A DNA stretch of 64,000 bases from Orthonyx spaldingii. Its lineage: Eukaryota > Chordata > Aves > Passeriformes > Orthonychidae. The stretch covers positions 80,740 to 144,739 of the forward strand of contig VZTJ01005469.1 in the NCBI GenBank assembly GCA_013397795.1, written 5' to 3'. Positions 36,808 to 47,984 of this stretch are shown one piece after another. The notes under the pieces were generated by a model. That model searched no databases. It saw only the letters and a program-made list of their open reading frames with translations, and was not told where the DNA came from. The first letter of the stretch is position 1. Each line of letters starts with the position of its first letter. Both the position numbers and the translations under genes were made by a program.

Positions 36808-38120
36808 GAAAGAATCACAGCATGGTGCACGTTGGAAGAAGCCTCTAATCAAGCAGGGTCATCTACAGCAGGTTGCCCAGGACTGTGTCCAGATGCCTTT
36901 TGAGTATTTCCAAGGATGGAGACTGCGCCATCTCTCTGGGCAACCTGCACTGTGTTTGGTCATCCTCACAATACAAAGTGTATCTTGGAAGTTTGGAGGG
37001 AACCTCCTGTGTTTCAGTTTGCACCCGCTGCCTCTGGTCCTGTCACTGGGCACCACTGGAAGGAGCTCTGCTCTGTCCTCTTTGTGACCTCCCTGCACAC
37101 AGTCGTAGACGTTGATGAGATCCCTCTGAGCCTTCTCTTCTTCAGGCTGAACAGGCCCAGCTCCCTCAGCCTTTCCTCATAGCAGAGTTGTTCCAGTCCC
37201 TGAGTCATCTTAATGACCTTTGCATTGAAGGGTCCATTGAAGAATGGATTCTCTGCAATATATTCACGGCTCTACTGTGCCAAGGAGTGCAGAGCTGGAC
37301 AAAGTACTCTAGGGATATCCTCACCAGCTCTCAGTAAAGGAGCAGGATCACCTCCCAGCTGGCTGGCAATATTCCTCCTAATGCAGCCCAGGACATCATT
37401 CACCTTCTTTGCCACAAAGGCACACTGCTGGCTTATGCTGGACTTGGTGTCCACCAAGACCCCCTGGTCCTATTCTATCAAGCTGCTTTCCAGCTGGGCA
37501 GTACCTAGCATACATATAGATTTTTTTTTTTTTTTTTCTCCCCTTGTGCAGGATTTGGCATTTCCCCTTGCTGAATTTCATTAGGTTCCTGTCAGCCCAT
37601 TTCTGGTGGGTGACGTCCATCTGGATGACAATATGACCCTCTGATATCAGCTGCTCCTCCTAGTTGTATGTTCTCTGAAAAATTCCTGATTGTGCACTCT
37701 GCCTCATTATCCAGATCATTAATGAAGGTTGTTGAAGGACCCAGTATTGATCCCTGGGGTACACTGCTAGTCACTGACATCCAGCTAGATGTTGTGCCAC
37801 TAATCATGAGCATTTGGGTCTACCCATTCAAACAGTTTTCAGCCCAGCTCACTGTCTGCTCATCCAAGCCATACAACAACTGCCTGTCTAGGAGGATCTT
37901 ATGGGAGACAGTGCCAAAGGCCTTACTGAAGTCCTAGTAGACAGTACCTACTCTCCTCTCATCTACCAGGCCAGCTATTTCACTGTAGGCTATCAGGTTG
38001 ATCGAGCATGGCTTCCCCCTTTGTGAATCCATGTTGACTCCTCCTGATTATTTTCTTGTCATTCATATGCCTGGAAATGTTTTCCTGGATTAGCTGCTAC
38101 ATCTTAGCAAAGATGTAGAT
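36808..38120 (-). mobile_element. CR1 LINE fragment (minus strand)
   Basis: The 3' end lies at the left (agaatcacagcatggt..., matching the CR1 3' consensus in reverse). Typical reverse-complement CR1 phrases follow: caggttgcccaggactgtgtcc, ctcagcctttcctcatagcag, cccagctggctggcaatattcc, ggcatttccccttgctgaa, cccttt-gtgaatccatgttgactcc. On the minus strand 37813-37592 keeps a short RT-like SVPQGSILGP segment. The frame is broken in many places. A 17-T run at 37521-37537 interrupts the body. Confidence 0.88.
37521..37537. repeat. Poly(T) run inside CR1
   Basis: A run of 17 T in the middle of the minus-strand CR1, probably a local expansion of a T-rich stretch and not a retroposition tail. Confidence 0.85.
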
Positions 38121-40597
38121 GTGGCATAACGTAATCATGGGCCAGGCAATTGGGATCATTATGACAAAGATTTCATTGCTTCTTTCATAACCACAGGATG
38201 ATTTTTTTTTTAAGATGTATTTGCATTGTTTAAATGAGGTATGGACTTTGATGATATCCATCTCCATTTAAATTTGCTTCAAGTTTAATTGGCTTGGGAA
38301 GTTCCAGTCTTCCAGAGCCCGCAAGGAACGTGCATAGTCTTTTGATCAGTTCCCTCAGTTTTATACTAAATTTTCCTAAACAGACAGGAAGGATGTCAGC
38401 AAGCTTCACAGAAAGAATTAGTCATTGCAAGTACCCTAATACATGGTCATTTCTACACAATTATGCTAAAAACTTTAAAAGTGTTTCAGCGTATCAAAAA
38501 TTATTAGCTTCTTCTGCAGAGGTAGGTCAAGACAACCTATTTTCCCTTTCTCTTTCTCCACAGAAAAGCAACTCAATTAGAGACCCCTTTTAAAAAGTGT
38601 TTCCTAAGTTCTCTGGGACAAAGCAAGCTACCCATTATTCGCCATTGTGCATAACACACAGTACTTGTGGGTGACTCCCCTGAGTTTATTGCATCTTTTG
38701 CGAGCAATTTTCGATAGAAGAAATAAAGTATATTTAATCAGAAGCTTCCCAAAGGGAAGGAGCACATCAGGCAGAGCGATGCAGATAGACAAAATTCTCA
38801 CTGAATTATATCGGCTAATTTATTGCCTGATGCCGTGACTCATACAGCAGCCTGTACCTCTTCCACAGCAATCCTGCTAAGTCCCTGAGGTCACCTCAAG
38901 ATGGATACATGACTCACTACCAGGGTTTCTGAATCCCACTCCTGGTGTGATGGCTCAGTGACAAAACACAAGCCCTTCAGGCATCTATTATTTCCCTTTT
39001 GCCCCTTGTTTATTGATCAGATGCTCTCTTCAGCAGAGTCCTTCCACATCCGGCCAATTGGCCAGCAAGCAGCAATCAAGCATGAATGATTGTCTACAAA
39101 GAGCAAGATCCAGGGGCTTGAGTGAAGAGTCAGAGTCCAAAAATCCCTCCTCAGGTGAATTTCTTGTGCTTGAGGACATGAAGACACAGAGAACTGCCTG
39201 GGGCTTTGAGTGCAGTCCAATGGCATGGTCTGAGGCATCGGAAGTGACTACACAGACTCCCTAAGAAATATAAATAAGGTAATTATGGTATGTGAAGCTG
39301 GGTAAACAACAAGCATTTTCAAATAGAAAAAAAAGATTTTAAAATCTTTTAACTGAGGTATATGAGGATCACAGCACATAGTTGCACATTACAAGGAAAT
39401 TGTCAAGTATTTCCTTTTGTATATGTTGCCAAGAAAACACAATGTACAAAAAGGCCTGGAGATGAATGTTGCGCATTCAGCATCCACTTTCAGCAAGGAG
39501 TACTGGCTGTAGACAGGAAGGACTTTTGTGAAGTAGCTCTTGAGCATGTTTGAAGTGCCTGCCAGTGACCTCAGCAGAATGACTGACTGTATCCTCAAGC
39601 TAATGGGGTGGCTCAAATATGTGCACAAGTGCATTAGTGTAAAAGCTTGAAACTGGAGTATCCCAATCCACACAGAACTTGCTAGCAAAACAAGCCCCGT
39701 GTTCCATATCCAAATTATAGATAGGACTTACATGATCCCATACTCAGAAACAGTATCAAGTTTTAGCATTGCCACAGAGCTTGGAAGAGTCTAATCTCAC
39801 CTATGATGTTATTAAGGGTTTGTGGAGTCCTTCCATGGTATGGCTGAGATCTTATAGATAAGCCAGCTGTCAATTGTAATGTATTAATTCAGTTAATTAA
39901 ACTCCATCTGCCAGACTTTTTAACTTTAAGATACTAAAAAATATGGCACACACACTTACCCATGGATTTTGCACTACTGCCTGGTCAGAGAAAGACTTTG
40001 CTCTTTCAAAAAGCCATTGTCTGAAGCAGACAAACATATCTGCAAAACAGCAGGTTCAGAGAAGGGTTTAAGAAAGAAGTACCAGGAAAGATTACCTGTC
40101 ACTCAACTGGTAGCCTTTTACCACATCCATCTCGGTCCATCCTTTTCTGATCTCTATCCTCAAACCTACATTAAAAACCAAAAAGAATGTAGCACATCTA
40201 AAACTGCTTATCCAAATAGCTGTTTTGGTTGCTCCATGGTAATTAAGAAGGTCAAAGAAAACGTACTCCTCTGATGACACGACTAGAAAACTGGTAACAA
40301 TAGGTGAGAGGAGGCTGAGATACTCAGCAACTTTTTTCATTGTCAGTCTCTCTTCCCACACCTCTCAAGTGAATGGACAGCAAAGTGGAGGCTGGGTGAG
40401 AAAAGTAGTTCCTTCCTTAAGAGATCAGGTTCGTGATCACCTCAGAAACCAGAGCCTATGGGATCCACTGAGATGCATCCTAGAAAGTCCTGAGAGAATT
40501 GGCTACTGTAGTTGCCAAATCACTCTCTACCATATTTGCAAAGCCATGGCAGTCGGGAGAAATCCCCAGTGGCTGCAAATAAAGTGTGAATAGAGTG
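38121..40597. other. Intergenic, nothing recognised
   Basis: AT-rich sequence between two CR1 clusters. No exon or repeat is recognised. Confidence 0.45.
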
Positions 40598-41033
40598 ACT
40601 ACATCAGTTGACAAGGGAAGAGCTGTAAATGTCATTTATCTTCTGTAAAGACTTTGACATGGTCCCTCATAGCATCCTGCTCTTTAAATTGGAGATGGAT
40701 TTGATGAGTGGACTGTTAGATGGATAAGGAATTGGCTGGACTGTTGCATCCAGAGGGTAGTGGTCAGTGGCTCAGAGTCCCAATGAACATCAGTGAAAAG
40801 GGATGTCCGTCAGTGGTCCATATTGGCTCCAGTGTTATTCAATATCTCATTAATGACATAGATGTCATTAATGTATCAGTTAGTATCATCATAGTATCAA
40901 GTGCACTCTCCACAAATTTCCAGAAACACCAAGGCGAGTGGTGTGGTTGACACTCCTGAAGGATGGGATGTCATTCAGAGGGACGTGGACAAGATGGAGA
41001 AGTGGGCCCATGGGAATCTCATGAGGTTCAACA
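40598..41033 (+). mobile_element. CR1 LINE internal fragment (plus strand)
   Basis: It begins with tcagttgacaagggaagagctgtaaatgtcat, the CR1 RT region, continues with ctttgacatggtccctcatagcatcctgct, and runs to gaagtgggcccatgggaatctcatgaggttcaac. Both ends of the element are missing. It abuts a CR1 segment in the opposite orientation. Confidence 0.82.
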
Positions 41034-41958
41034 ATTCTCTCAGCCTTTCCTTGTAGGAAAGATGCTCCACACCTCTAATCATCTTGGTGGGCCTAGTCTT
41101 TACTCATTCCAACAGCTCCATGTCCTTCCTGTACTGGGACCCCAGAGCTGGATGCAGTGTTCCAGCTGGGGTCTCACCAGAGCAGAGCAGAGGGGCAGAA
41201 TCCCCTCCCTCCCCTGCTGCCCACGCTGCTTTGGATGCAGCCCAGGACACGTTTGGCTTTCTGGGCTGTGAGTGCTCATGGCCAGGTCATGTCCAGCCTC
41301 TTACCCACCAGCATCCCCAAGGCCTTCTCACAGGGCTGCTCTCAAACTGTTAATTCCCAGCCTCTGTTGATGCCAGGGCTTGCTGTGACCCAGGTGCAGC
41401 ACCTTGTTCTGGTACCTTGGTCTTGATTACCCTCATGAGATTCCCATGGGCCCACTTCTCAAACTTGTTCAGGTCCCTCTGGGTGGCATTCCATCCCAAA
41501 GATACATCAATAGCAACACTCAAACCACTCAGAGCAGGTTGGTTGCAAACCTGCCAATGGATATCTATCACTGAGGAAGACTTTAAACAGTACTTGTCCC
41601 AAGGTGGATCCATAAGGGACACCACCTATTGCCAACCAATACATGTGAAGATTGAGCTGTTGACCTCTGGATATGACTGTTGAACCAATTCCTTATCCAC
41701 TGAACAGTCTACCCATCAAATCCTTCTCTACACAATTTAGAGAGCACAGGGTAGCTTTTAATAAGAAAGGTCAGTCCAGGGAGGTTGAGAGATCAGTAGT
41801 TCCCAGAGTTCTCCTTCCTACCTTCATGAAAGATGGGTCCAATATTTCTGCTCTTCCAGTCACCTGGGACTTTACTTGACTGCCAGGACTTTTGAAGTAC
41901 CATGGAGAGTGGCTTGGCAACTCTGTCAGCTAATTCCCTTGGGACTCTGGGATGCATC
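41034..41958 (-). mobile_element. CR1 LINE fragment, left part (minus strand)
   Basis: Reverse-complement CR1 phrases: ctctcagcctttccttgtagg, ctgtactgggaccccagagctggatgcag, cttgttcaggtccctctgggtggcatt. It ends at gggatgcatc, where LTR copy E interrupts it, and resumes at 42546. Confidence 0.88.
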
Positions 41959-42545
41959 TGTCATGGTTTAACTCCAGCCAGCAGCCAAACCCCAGCAGCC
42001 ATTTGGTCACTCCCCCACCACTGGAATTAGAGAGAGAATCAGAAGAGTAAAAGGTAGAAAAGTCACAGGTTGAGATAAAGACAGTTTAATAGGGACATTA
42101 AAATCCACGCACTCAAGCAAAGCAAAACAAGGAATTCAATCACTACTTCCCATGGGCAGGCAGGTGTTCAGCTATTTCCAGGAGAGCAGGGCCCCATCAC
42201 ACCTGACAGTGACCTGGGCAGACAAACATCATCACTCCAAATGTCCTACCTTTCCTCCTTCTTCCCCCCACTTTATGTACAAAGCAGGATATCACATGGC
42301 CTGGAGCACCCCTTTGGTCAGTTGGGGTCACCTGTCCCAGCTGTGTCTCCTCCCAACCTCCCACGCACCCCCGACTCCCTCACCAGTGTGGTAGTACAAA
42401 CGGCAGAAAAGGCCTTGGCTCTGTGGAAGCCCTGCTCAGCAATAACAAAAACATCTCTGTATTGTCAACCCTGTGTTCAGCACAAATCCAAAACATACCA
42501 AACAGGGTGAAGAAAATGAACTCTACCACAGACAAAACCAGCACA
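41959..42545 (-). mobile_element. ERVL-like LTR, copy E (solo, with perfect target duplication)
   Basis: A 587-bp LTR in reverse orientation, from tgtcatggtttaactccagcc to aaaaccagcaca. It is flanked by identical 5-bp repeats GCATC at 41954-41958 and 42546-42550. The terminal dinucleotides are TG and CA. Removing the element and one repeat gives gggatgcatctcatcag, a continuous CR1 phrase, so it inserted into an existing CR1. The 5-bp duplication fits the ERVL class. This copy fixes the ends used for the other copies. Confidence 0.95.
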
Positions 42546-42720
42546 GCATCTCATCAGATCGCATAGACATGGATGTTCAGGTTCTTCAGGGGATCACAAA
42601 CCTGATCTATTACAGTAAAGAACACTTTTTTCCTTCACTCCCCATCCTGCTGTCCATCCACTCAAGAGGGGCAAAGAGAGATTGCCATTGAAGACTGAGG
42701 TAAAAAAGTTGTTGAGTACC
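42546..42720 (-). mobile_element. CR1 LINE fragment, right part (minus strand)
   Basis: CR1 sequence resumes after LTR copy E (gcatctcatcagatcgcatagacatgg) and continues through gaagactgaggtaaaaaagttgttgagtacctaa, a reverse-complement phrase common in bird CR1. The right boundary is approximate. Confidence 0.7.
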
Positions 42721-44640
42721 TAATTTTTGTGTACAGCACCTGAACAGAAACATACTTCACCTCAAAGGAGTAATTTTTTTTTTTCTCTAGTTATGAACAG
42801 GACAGAAAATTCAACCATTTGCATTGTTGCTCAGCTGTGTTAAGTGGCACTTACTGATCTCTTGATTTCTAGCTTGTAAAGACAATTTTAACAATTGTGG
42901 CATGCTTTCCTGGAACTGGGTGATTGTTTTCCCTTCCTATCCCCTCCTGCTGGAAGCATACAATCTTGTCTTGAAATCACTCACAAAGGGACAAATTGAA
43001 GACATTTAGTTCCACCTTTGTCCTGATATTTTCTGTGTTTTTCTGTCCACTAACAGCTTTCTGTTCCAAAGTAGACATTCCTTCTTCCATCTCAGTAAGC
43101 CTGGCGCTTAAATTTGAAGGGCCGTTTTTACTTCTGTTAGATATTCTGACATGTACTTCAGCTCTTACAGCAATTTTCCTCTCCACTAATACCACTAATA
43201 TTTACATTTCTGTGTCCTTTTTCTATCTCTGAAGGACTGTTGATGAATACAGCTTCACGTAATTGCTTTTCCCAGGCATCATAATTTGTTTTTCAACAAA
43301 AGAACAATTTCCAATGTTTTGAAAGACTATTCAAATGCACTAGGGGAGGTGAAGGAAGGTCAGGGAGCAGAAACAGTGACTTTCATGGCATTAGTTACCA
43401 ACATACTCATAACTTCATAACTTACACTTTGCAACATTTTAGTTACGTGGGACAGACTTGCTGAAGGTTAATCACTTCCTTTCATCCAGAATCTAGCTGA
43501 TGGATAAAAAAAAAGCATTATTCATTCCAATATGAGGACATAAAAGCTGTGTATCTGAATAACAGCAGATGGAAAGAAACAGCAAATTCTCACTCTGGAA
43601 AATAGGAGCTGAGACGCTACCATCATTTCTCATACTGCTAAATCCTGCACACTGACAAAAGTAGAAGTTAACTTGTGCAAGCTGGAAGGTTTCAATTTTT
43701 AAGTCTTTCAGGCAAGAAAGATGTTTGTAACAGAGTCCAAAACATTCCTGTTTCAGCCCACTCTGCAACAGGTGAAAGGTTCAGTGTGAATTCTACTGGA
43801 CAATTTTCTGGAAAACAAGTTGAAACAATGATCATGGTCCATTACAAGCTTTTAATCTCAAACCCAGGCCATTGCCACTGACTTTAAAACTATTGCCAGT
43901 ATGCACCTCTACTCCCATTTACTCATCCTTCAAATTAAACAGTACATGCTATAACTTGACACCCCATTTATGAAGAAATTGCCTTGTAAGGCAGAAGTTG
44001 TTCCCACTTATGAAAGGACTTATTTTTGGATTTCCTCTCCACAAGGCAATTTGGAAATCTGCAACACAGAGGTGCTCTGTTGATGTTGTACTGTAGGGAG
44101 GGTAAATGAAACCCATGCTTTTCATGACTTGAGAAAGATTTGAATGTTTTCTAAATTGGCTTCTCTGAGCTTTCCAAGATTGTTGTATGAGGAAAATGAA
44201 TTGTGTTAATGGGAAAACTAAGAGAAACCATGGTTTCATGATTGTTAGCTCAGAGTGTCCTTTTCTGTTACCTTAATTTTCTTGGAAGCTTTCTGGTATC
44301 ACTCCTTTTTATCTCGCAGTATCTCTGCCCCAGGTGAAAGCATTTAGTCCTTTGTATCACTGGCAACCTGCCTGAACACGCTGCTGCCTTTCCATAGTCC
44401 CACCTATTTGAGATCCTTTTCTATACTCATTCAGCTGGTGGTGCTTACTTCAAATTATCATCACCCAAGTGCATCAAATCACGGGGACAGAACGTCACCA
44501 TCACAGTCGGCAGGCCATGGATACCAAGGGAACCCCAACAACTATGTTCACTCTTGGGGAGGGAATAACATCAGGAGAGGCTTTATCCCTAAGGGCCACC
44601 TTCAGGATGAAATCCAGCTGCAGCACAGCATCTCCTGAAG
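42721..44640. other. Intergenic, nothing firmly recognised
   Basis: AT-rich sequence upstream of the TMEM215 CpG island. A 72-codon minus-strand frame at 42977-43195 has coiled-coil-like heptads but no identifiable family. Confidence 0.45.
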
Positions 44641-44649
44641 CCTTGCTCT

Positions 44650-45408
44650 CCACTTGTGCCTAACTCGGGAGACGACTCGGGGCAGGACTGCTGTCTGTCC
44701 GGGAGTGGGTTTACTTCGCAAGCCCCGTCCTCACCGAAGAAGAGGCTTCAGGCGCGGGGTCCCGTGCGGAGGATGCACATCCCGGCTTCCCGCGGAAGGA
44801 CGCCCGTCGGGGGTCCGCTCCCCTTCGCCCGAGAGGGAAAGGCTGCCCGGAGTGGCGGCAGCGGCCGGCCAAGCGGCGCTGGCCATCAGGTAGGGGCAAC
44901 CCCGCCGAGCGCCCGCGCCGGCCCCGCAGCATCCCGCGCCGGGCGCTGCGCGTACTCACGGCTGTGCGGGGCTCCGCCGGGGCCGAGCGAGGACGAGGAG
45001 GAGGAGGCGGAGGCCGGGCAGGTGAACCCTCGCGGCAGCTGCCTCCCCGGCCGCTGCTGCTGGAAGCCGCCCGGCCTCTCTGGGCCCGGCCTTTGGCAGG
45101 GTTTGAGCCCCCCGCGCCCGCCGCCAGCGTGGGAGGGCGCGGCGGGGCTGCAAGCTGGGGAGCCTCTCCGACCGGCTCCGGGGAGCGAGGGAGGGAGGGA
45201 GCGAGGGAGGAGGCAGGAGGCAGGACAGCTCCCGGGCCCGGCCCGCCCTCCGTCTGCGGCTCCGCCGAGGGGAAGCGGAGCGGTGCCGGCTGTCGGGGTC
45301 CTCCGCGCCTCACTGCCCGGGAAACTTCGGAGGCTCGCCGGGGAGCGTCTGTCCCCTGCCCCGAGGGGCGCTCCGGTGGAGGGAAGTGTCCCCGCGCGCA
45401 GCAGCTGG
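44650..45408 (+). promoter_or_regulatory. TMEM215: TMEM215 CpG island and 5' leader
   Basis: CpG and GC content rise sharply from about 44650 and run into the TMEM215 coding region. Several GC-box-like clusters and a purine GGGA/GAGG tract (45181-45220) are present. A consensus-like donor, CAG|gtaggg, at 44887-44892 could end a noncoding first exon, since human TMEM215 has its coding sequence in the second exon. The in-frame open stretch upstream of the ATG is stop-free by composition, not evidence of coding. Confidence 0.75.
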
Positions 45409-46131
45409 ATGGCGCGGACCCTGAGACCCGACGACATCAACCCCCGGACGGGGCTGGTGGTGGCTCTGGTCAGCGTCTTTCTGGTGTTCGGCTTCATGTT
45501 CACCGTGTCTGGCATCAAGGGAGAGACGCTGGGAGACATCCCACTGCTGGCCATCGGGCCGGCCATCTGCCTGCCGGGCATCGCCGCCATCGCCCTCACC
45601 AGGAAGACCGACGGCTGCACCAAATGTCCCGAGAACATGCGTCCATGCTGTAAGGAAGCCAAGGACCGGGATGTCGTGGAGCTGCTAAGGACCCCCTCGG
45701 ACCTGGAGTCTGGCAAGGGGAGTTGTGACGAGCTGGCCAGGCAAGCTTACCGCAAGGACAGGAGAGGGCCGAGGGGAGAGGACACCGTGTTCATCTGCAC
45801 CACCAGCACCACCGCCGCTGCTACCGGAGAGTGCAAGAGCCTCACCAAAAAGGTGGAGCAGGAGGAAATGCTGAAATACCTGGAGAGCTGTTACCCAGAG
45901 ATGCCGGAGAATGTGTTCGTGGGAGATAGCTCCACATACAGTGCCTTGGAGAAGAAGAGCTCTTCTCCCAGCAGGGACAGCACTCCTTGCCCTGACATTG
46001 AAGACAACATTTTTGTGGCTCCTAAAGACAGTATCATTGTCTGCTCTTACAAGGATAACAGCCCTTACGATAGATACTGTTGTTACATAAACCCCACTGA
46101 AGTCAACTCAGACCAGGAGACCATTGTGTGA
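45409..46131 (+). CDS. TMEM215: TMEM215, two-pass transmembrane protein
   Basis: The protein has 240 residues (human 235) in one uninterrupted exon. Two hydrophobic segments, about 14-36 and 43-63, are near-identical to vertebrate TMEM215 (RPDDINPRTGLVVALVSVFL at 6-25; LAIGPAICLPGIAAIAL at 47-63). A long cytosolic or luminal tail follows, with the conserved blocks VVELLRTPSDLESGKGS (89-105) and DSIIVCSYKDNSPYDRYCCY (207-226). In mammals it is reported as an endoplasmic-reticulum protein protecting endothelial cells from apoptosis. The start ATG at 45409 is the first downstream of the island in a fair context. The human start methionine aligns with a CTG leucine (codon 5) here, so the bird protein begins four residues earlier. 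A cysteine cluster C70, C73, C80, C81 follows the second membrane segment and differs from human. The likely 3' UTR may end near an AATAAA at 47979. Confidence 0.97.
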   Translation: MARTLRPDDINPRTGLVVALVSVFLVFGFMFTVSGIKGETLGDIPLLAIGPAICLPGIAAIALTRKTDGCTKCPENMRPCCKEAKDRDVVELLRTPSDLESGKGSCDELARQAYRKDRRGPRGEDTVFICTTSTTAAATGECKSLTKKVEQEEMLKYLESCYPEMPENVFVGDSSTYSALEKKSSSPSRDSTPCPDIEDNIFVAPKDSIIVCSYKDNSPYDRYCCYINPTEVNSDQETIV

Positions 46132-47984
46132 AAGATGCATACTTTATATATATGTATGTATACAAAAACTGCAACTTCTTAATAGGGGATAATATAGCTG
46201 ACTGCATGGGACAATCCTGATACTATTTCAGTTTAACGTGGTATGTGACTGATACTCAAACCTTTTGTGCCTGAAGTACGCTTTCTGTAAGTAAACAAGC
46301 ATGTTTAAAGGTTAAAGAATTCAATTTTTCATTTTGGAAAAAAAGAAATTGCATTTTAATTTTGTTTTGTCCCTTTCCCTCCCTTTTGTTTTCCTGCTAC
46401 CTATTGTACCCAAGCCTGTAGGCGCATTGGCAGGAGGGCAGCAGTGGCTGTCAGCTGAGATCAAGAGCTGAATGAAACTCTGGAGCTGTCTGTAGGAAAG
46501 AATGTGGTGCTCCATTGGCTGAATAAGTTTTTGAAATACTGTCACTTCATTTTGAGAGGGATTGAGAGATGTCAGCATGAACTCCAATAGCTGGCTGATG
46601 TTAGGGAGGGTAGAAGTAATTTGTCTGCCTTTGTCCAGGCAAGATTTTATTTTCCTCTGTGTCAAGGAATAGATGTCCTGACCCCATGGGCTATTCTGAA
46701 AGTCTCCTAGGAACCAGGTTGGCTCAGGAGAGTTTTCAAAAACTAACCCATGATCAATAGCATGAACATAGAGGTCTTAGCTTAATTTTCCACTGGTCTT
46801 GAGTTCACTGGAATGTTTCTAACACTTTTGGATTTTATAGGCATACTTGACAAGGAGAATGCAACATGATCATGACACAGTTCTTGCAGAGACTAGGAGC
46901 AGACGTCAGTGAACTCAGGTCTTTAAAATATATTTCAGTACCTCAAAAATCACTTCAGGAATAGACTTCTGTGAGTTATGTTCAGAGTGGGATCTGACTC
47001 TTCTGAAAATGCCATTTTCTTGTGCCTTTTCTAAAATGCCAGATGTTTCTGTGTGGGGAATGCATGGTGACAGTCCACTCAGGGGTCTCAAAGCCATGCT
47101 TTGCTGGGAGAAGGGAACAGAGGACCTGACTGACAGATGTTTTTTTCACAGCTTATGGATACATAGCAAGAAAACATGAAGTGAGTAATGAGGATTAACC
47201 ATTCCAATTCAGAGCCTGCAGTTTACATACAGAAATACAAATCCTGGGTATTCTGTCCAACACTAAATTGCATGTTCCATGCTGTGCATAAACATCTCAC
47301 CTGACCTCTACAGTGGTACAGAGATGTGGTAGAACACAATGTGCATGCTAAGCAGCTACTCTAAGTGTTAAGGTCTTAGGGTAATGGTTGCTAAAGCGTA
47401 ATTTGCTAGCATCTCACAAAGCCCCAGTTCCTATTAGTAAACTCCCAGAACTCCAAAAAGTTCCTGTGTGATGAAAGTCTTAAATATTTTTCCTACTTAG
47501 CTGGTTTTTGTCAGCTATAGCTTGTACCAGAGAAATGTATTGAGTTACCAGAGTAGGAAATAAGAAAAACAGCCTTTCATTTATAGCAACCTGGGATGTT
47601 GTGTAGAAATTAAAAGACATTTTGCACTCAAATTAGGCTTTCTGTGCCCGTGGAATTGTTTGGAAAGTGAATGTAAATTTTATACATATACTTGTGTGTG
47701 CATTTGTTTGTTTGTTTGTTGAGAAACTTATGTCAAATCGTAACAGACAACCAGTCTCTGAAAATGTTTCCAGAAGAAGGAAACTATTTTTTATATTGGA
47801 TAGCTTGGTATCTTTCAGACCAAATAAGATGTTAACGCTTTGGCCAGGCTTTGGTGGGGCATCTGGATACTACTAGGATAAATTCAAAAAACACTAGCTA
47901 GTTTAAGTCAGGCAAAGACTCTGAATAGGTGGTTACAGGCAGCTCTGCTGCTCAGGCATGCAGCAGCAGTACTGTGGTAATAAA
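46132..47984 (+). other. TMEM215: Probable TMEM215 3' UTR
   Basis: No coding potential follows the TMEM215 stop. The first canonical polyadenylation signal I find is aataaa at 47979-47984, with an attaaa near 47609. The UTR extent is inferred from that signal only. A short (TTTG) repeat lies at 47704-47720. Confidence 0.35.
47704..47720. repeat. (TTTG)n microsatellite
   Basis: About four tandem TTTG units (tttgtttgtttgtttg). A second, less regular G/T-rich tract lies at 49021-49130. Confidence 0.8.

Noticed and set aside
42977..43195. 72-codon minus-strand frame with coiled-coil-like heptads
   Set aside because: It is short, has no recognised family and no splice or promoter context. It may be an ORF1-like repeat remnant, but I cannot support it.
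44656..45408. A 251-codon in-frame upstream extension of TMEM215
   Set aside because: It spans a CpG island, is low-complexity Pro/Gly/Arg/Ala sequence with a probable splice donor inside, and has no counterpart in TMEM215. Stop codons are rare in such GC-rich DNA by composition alone.
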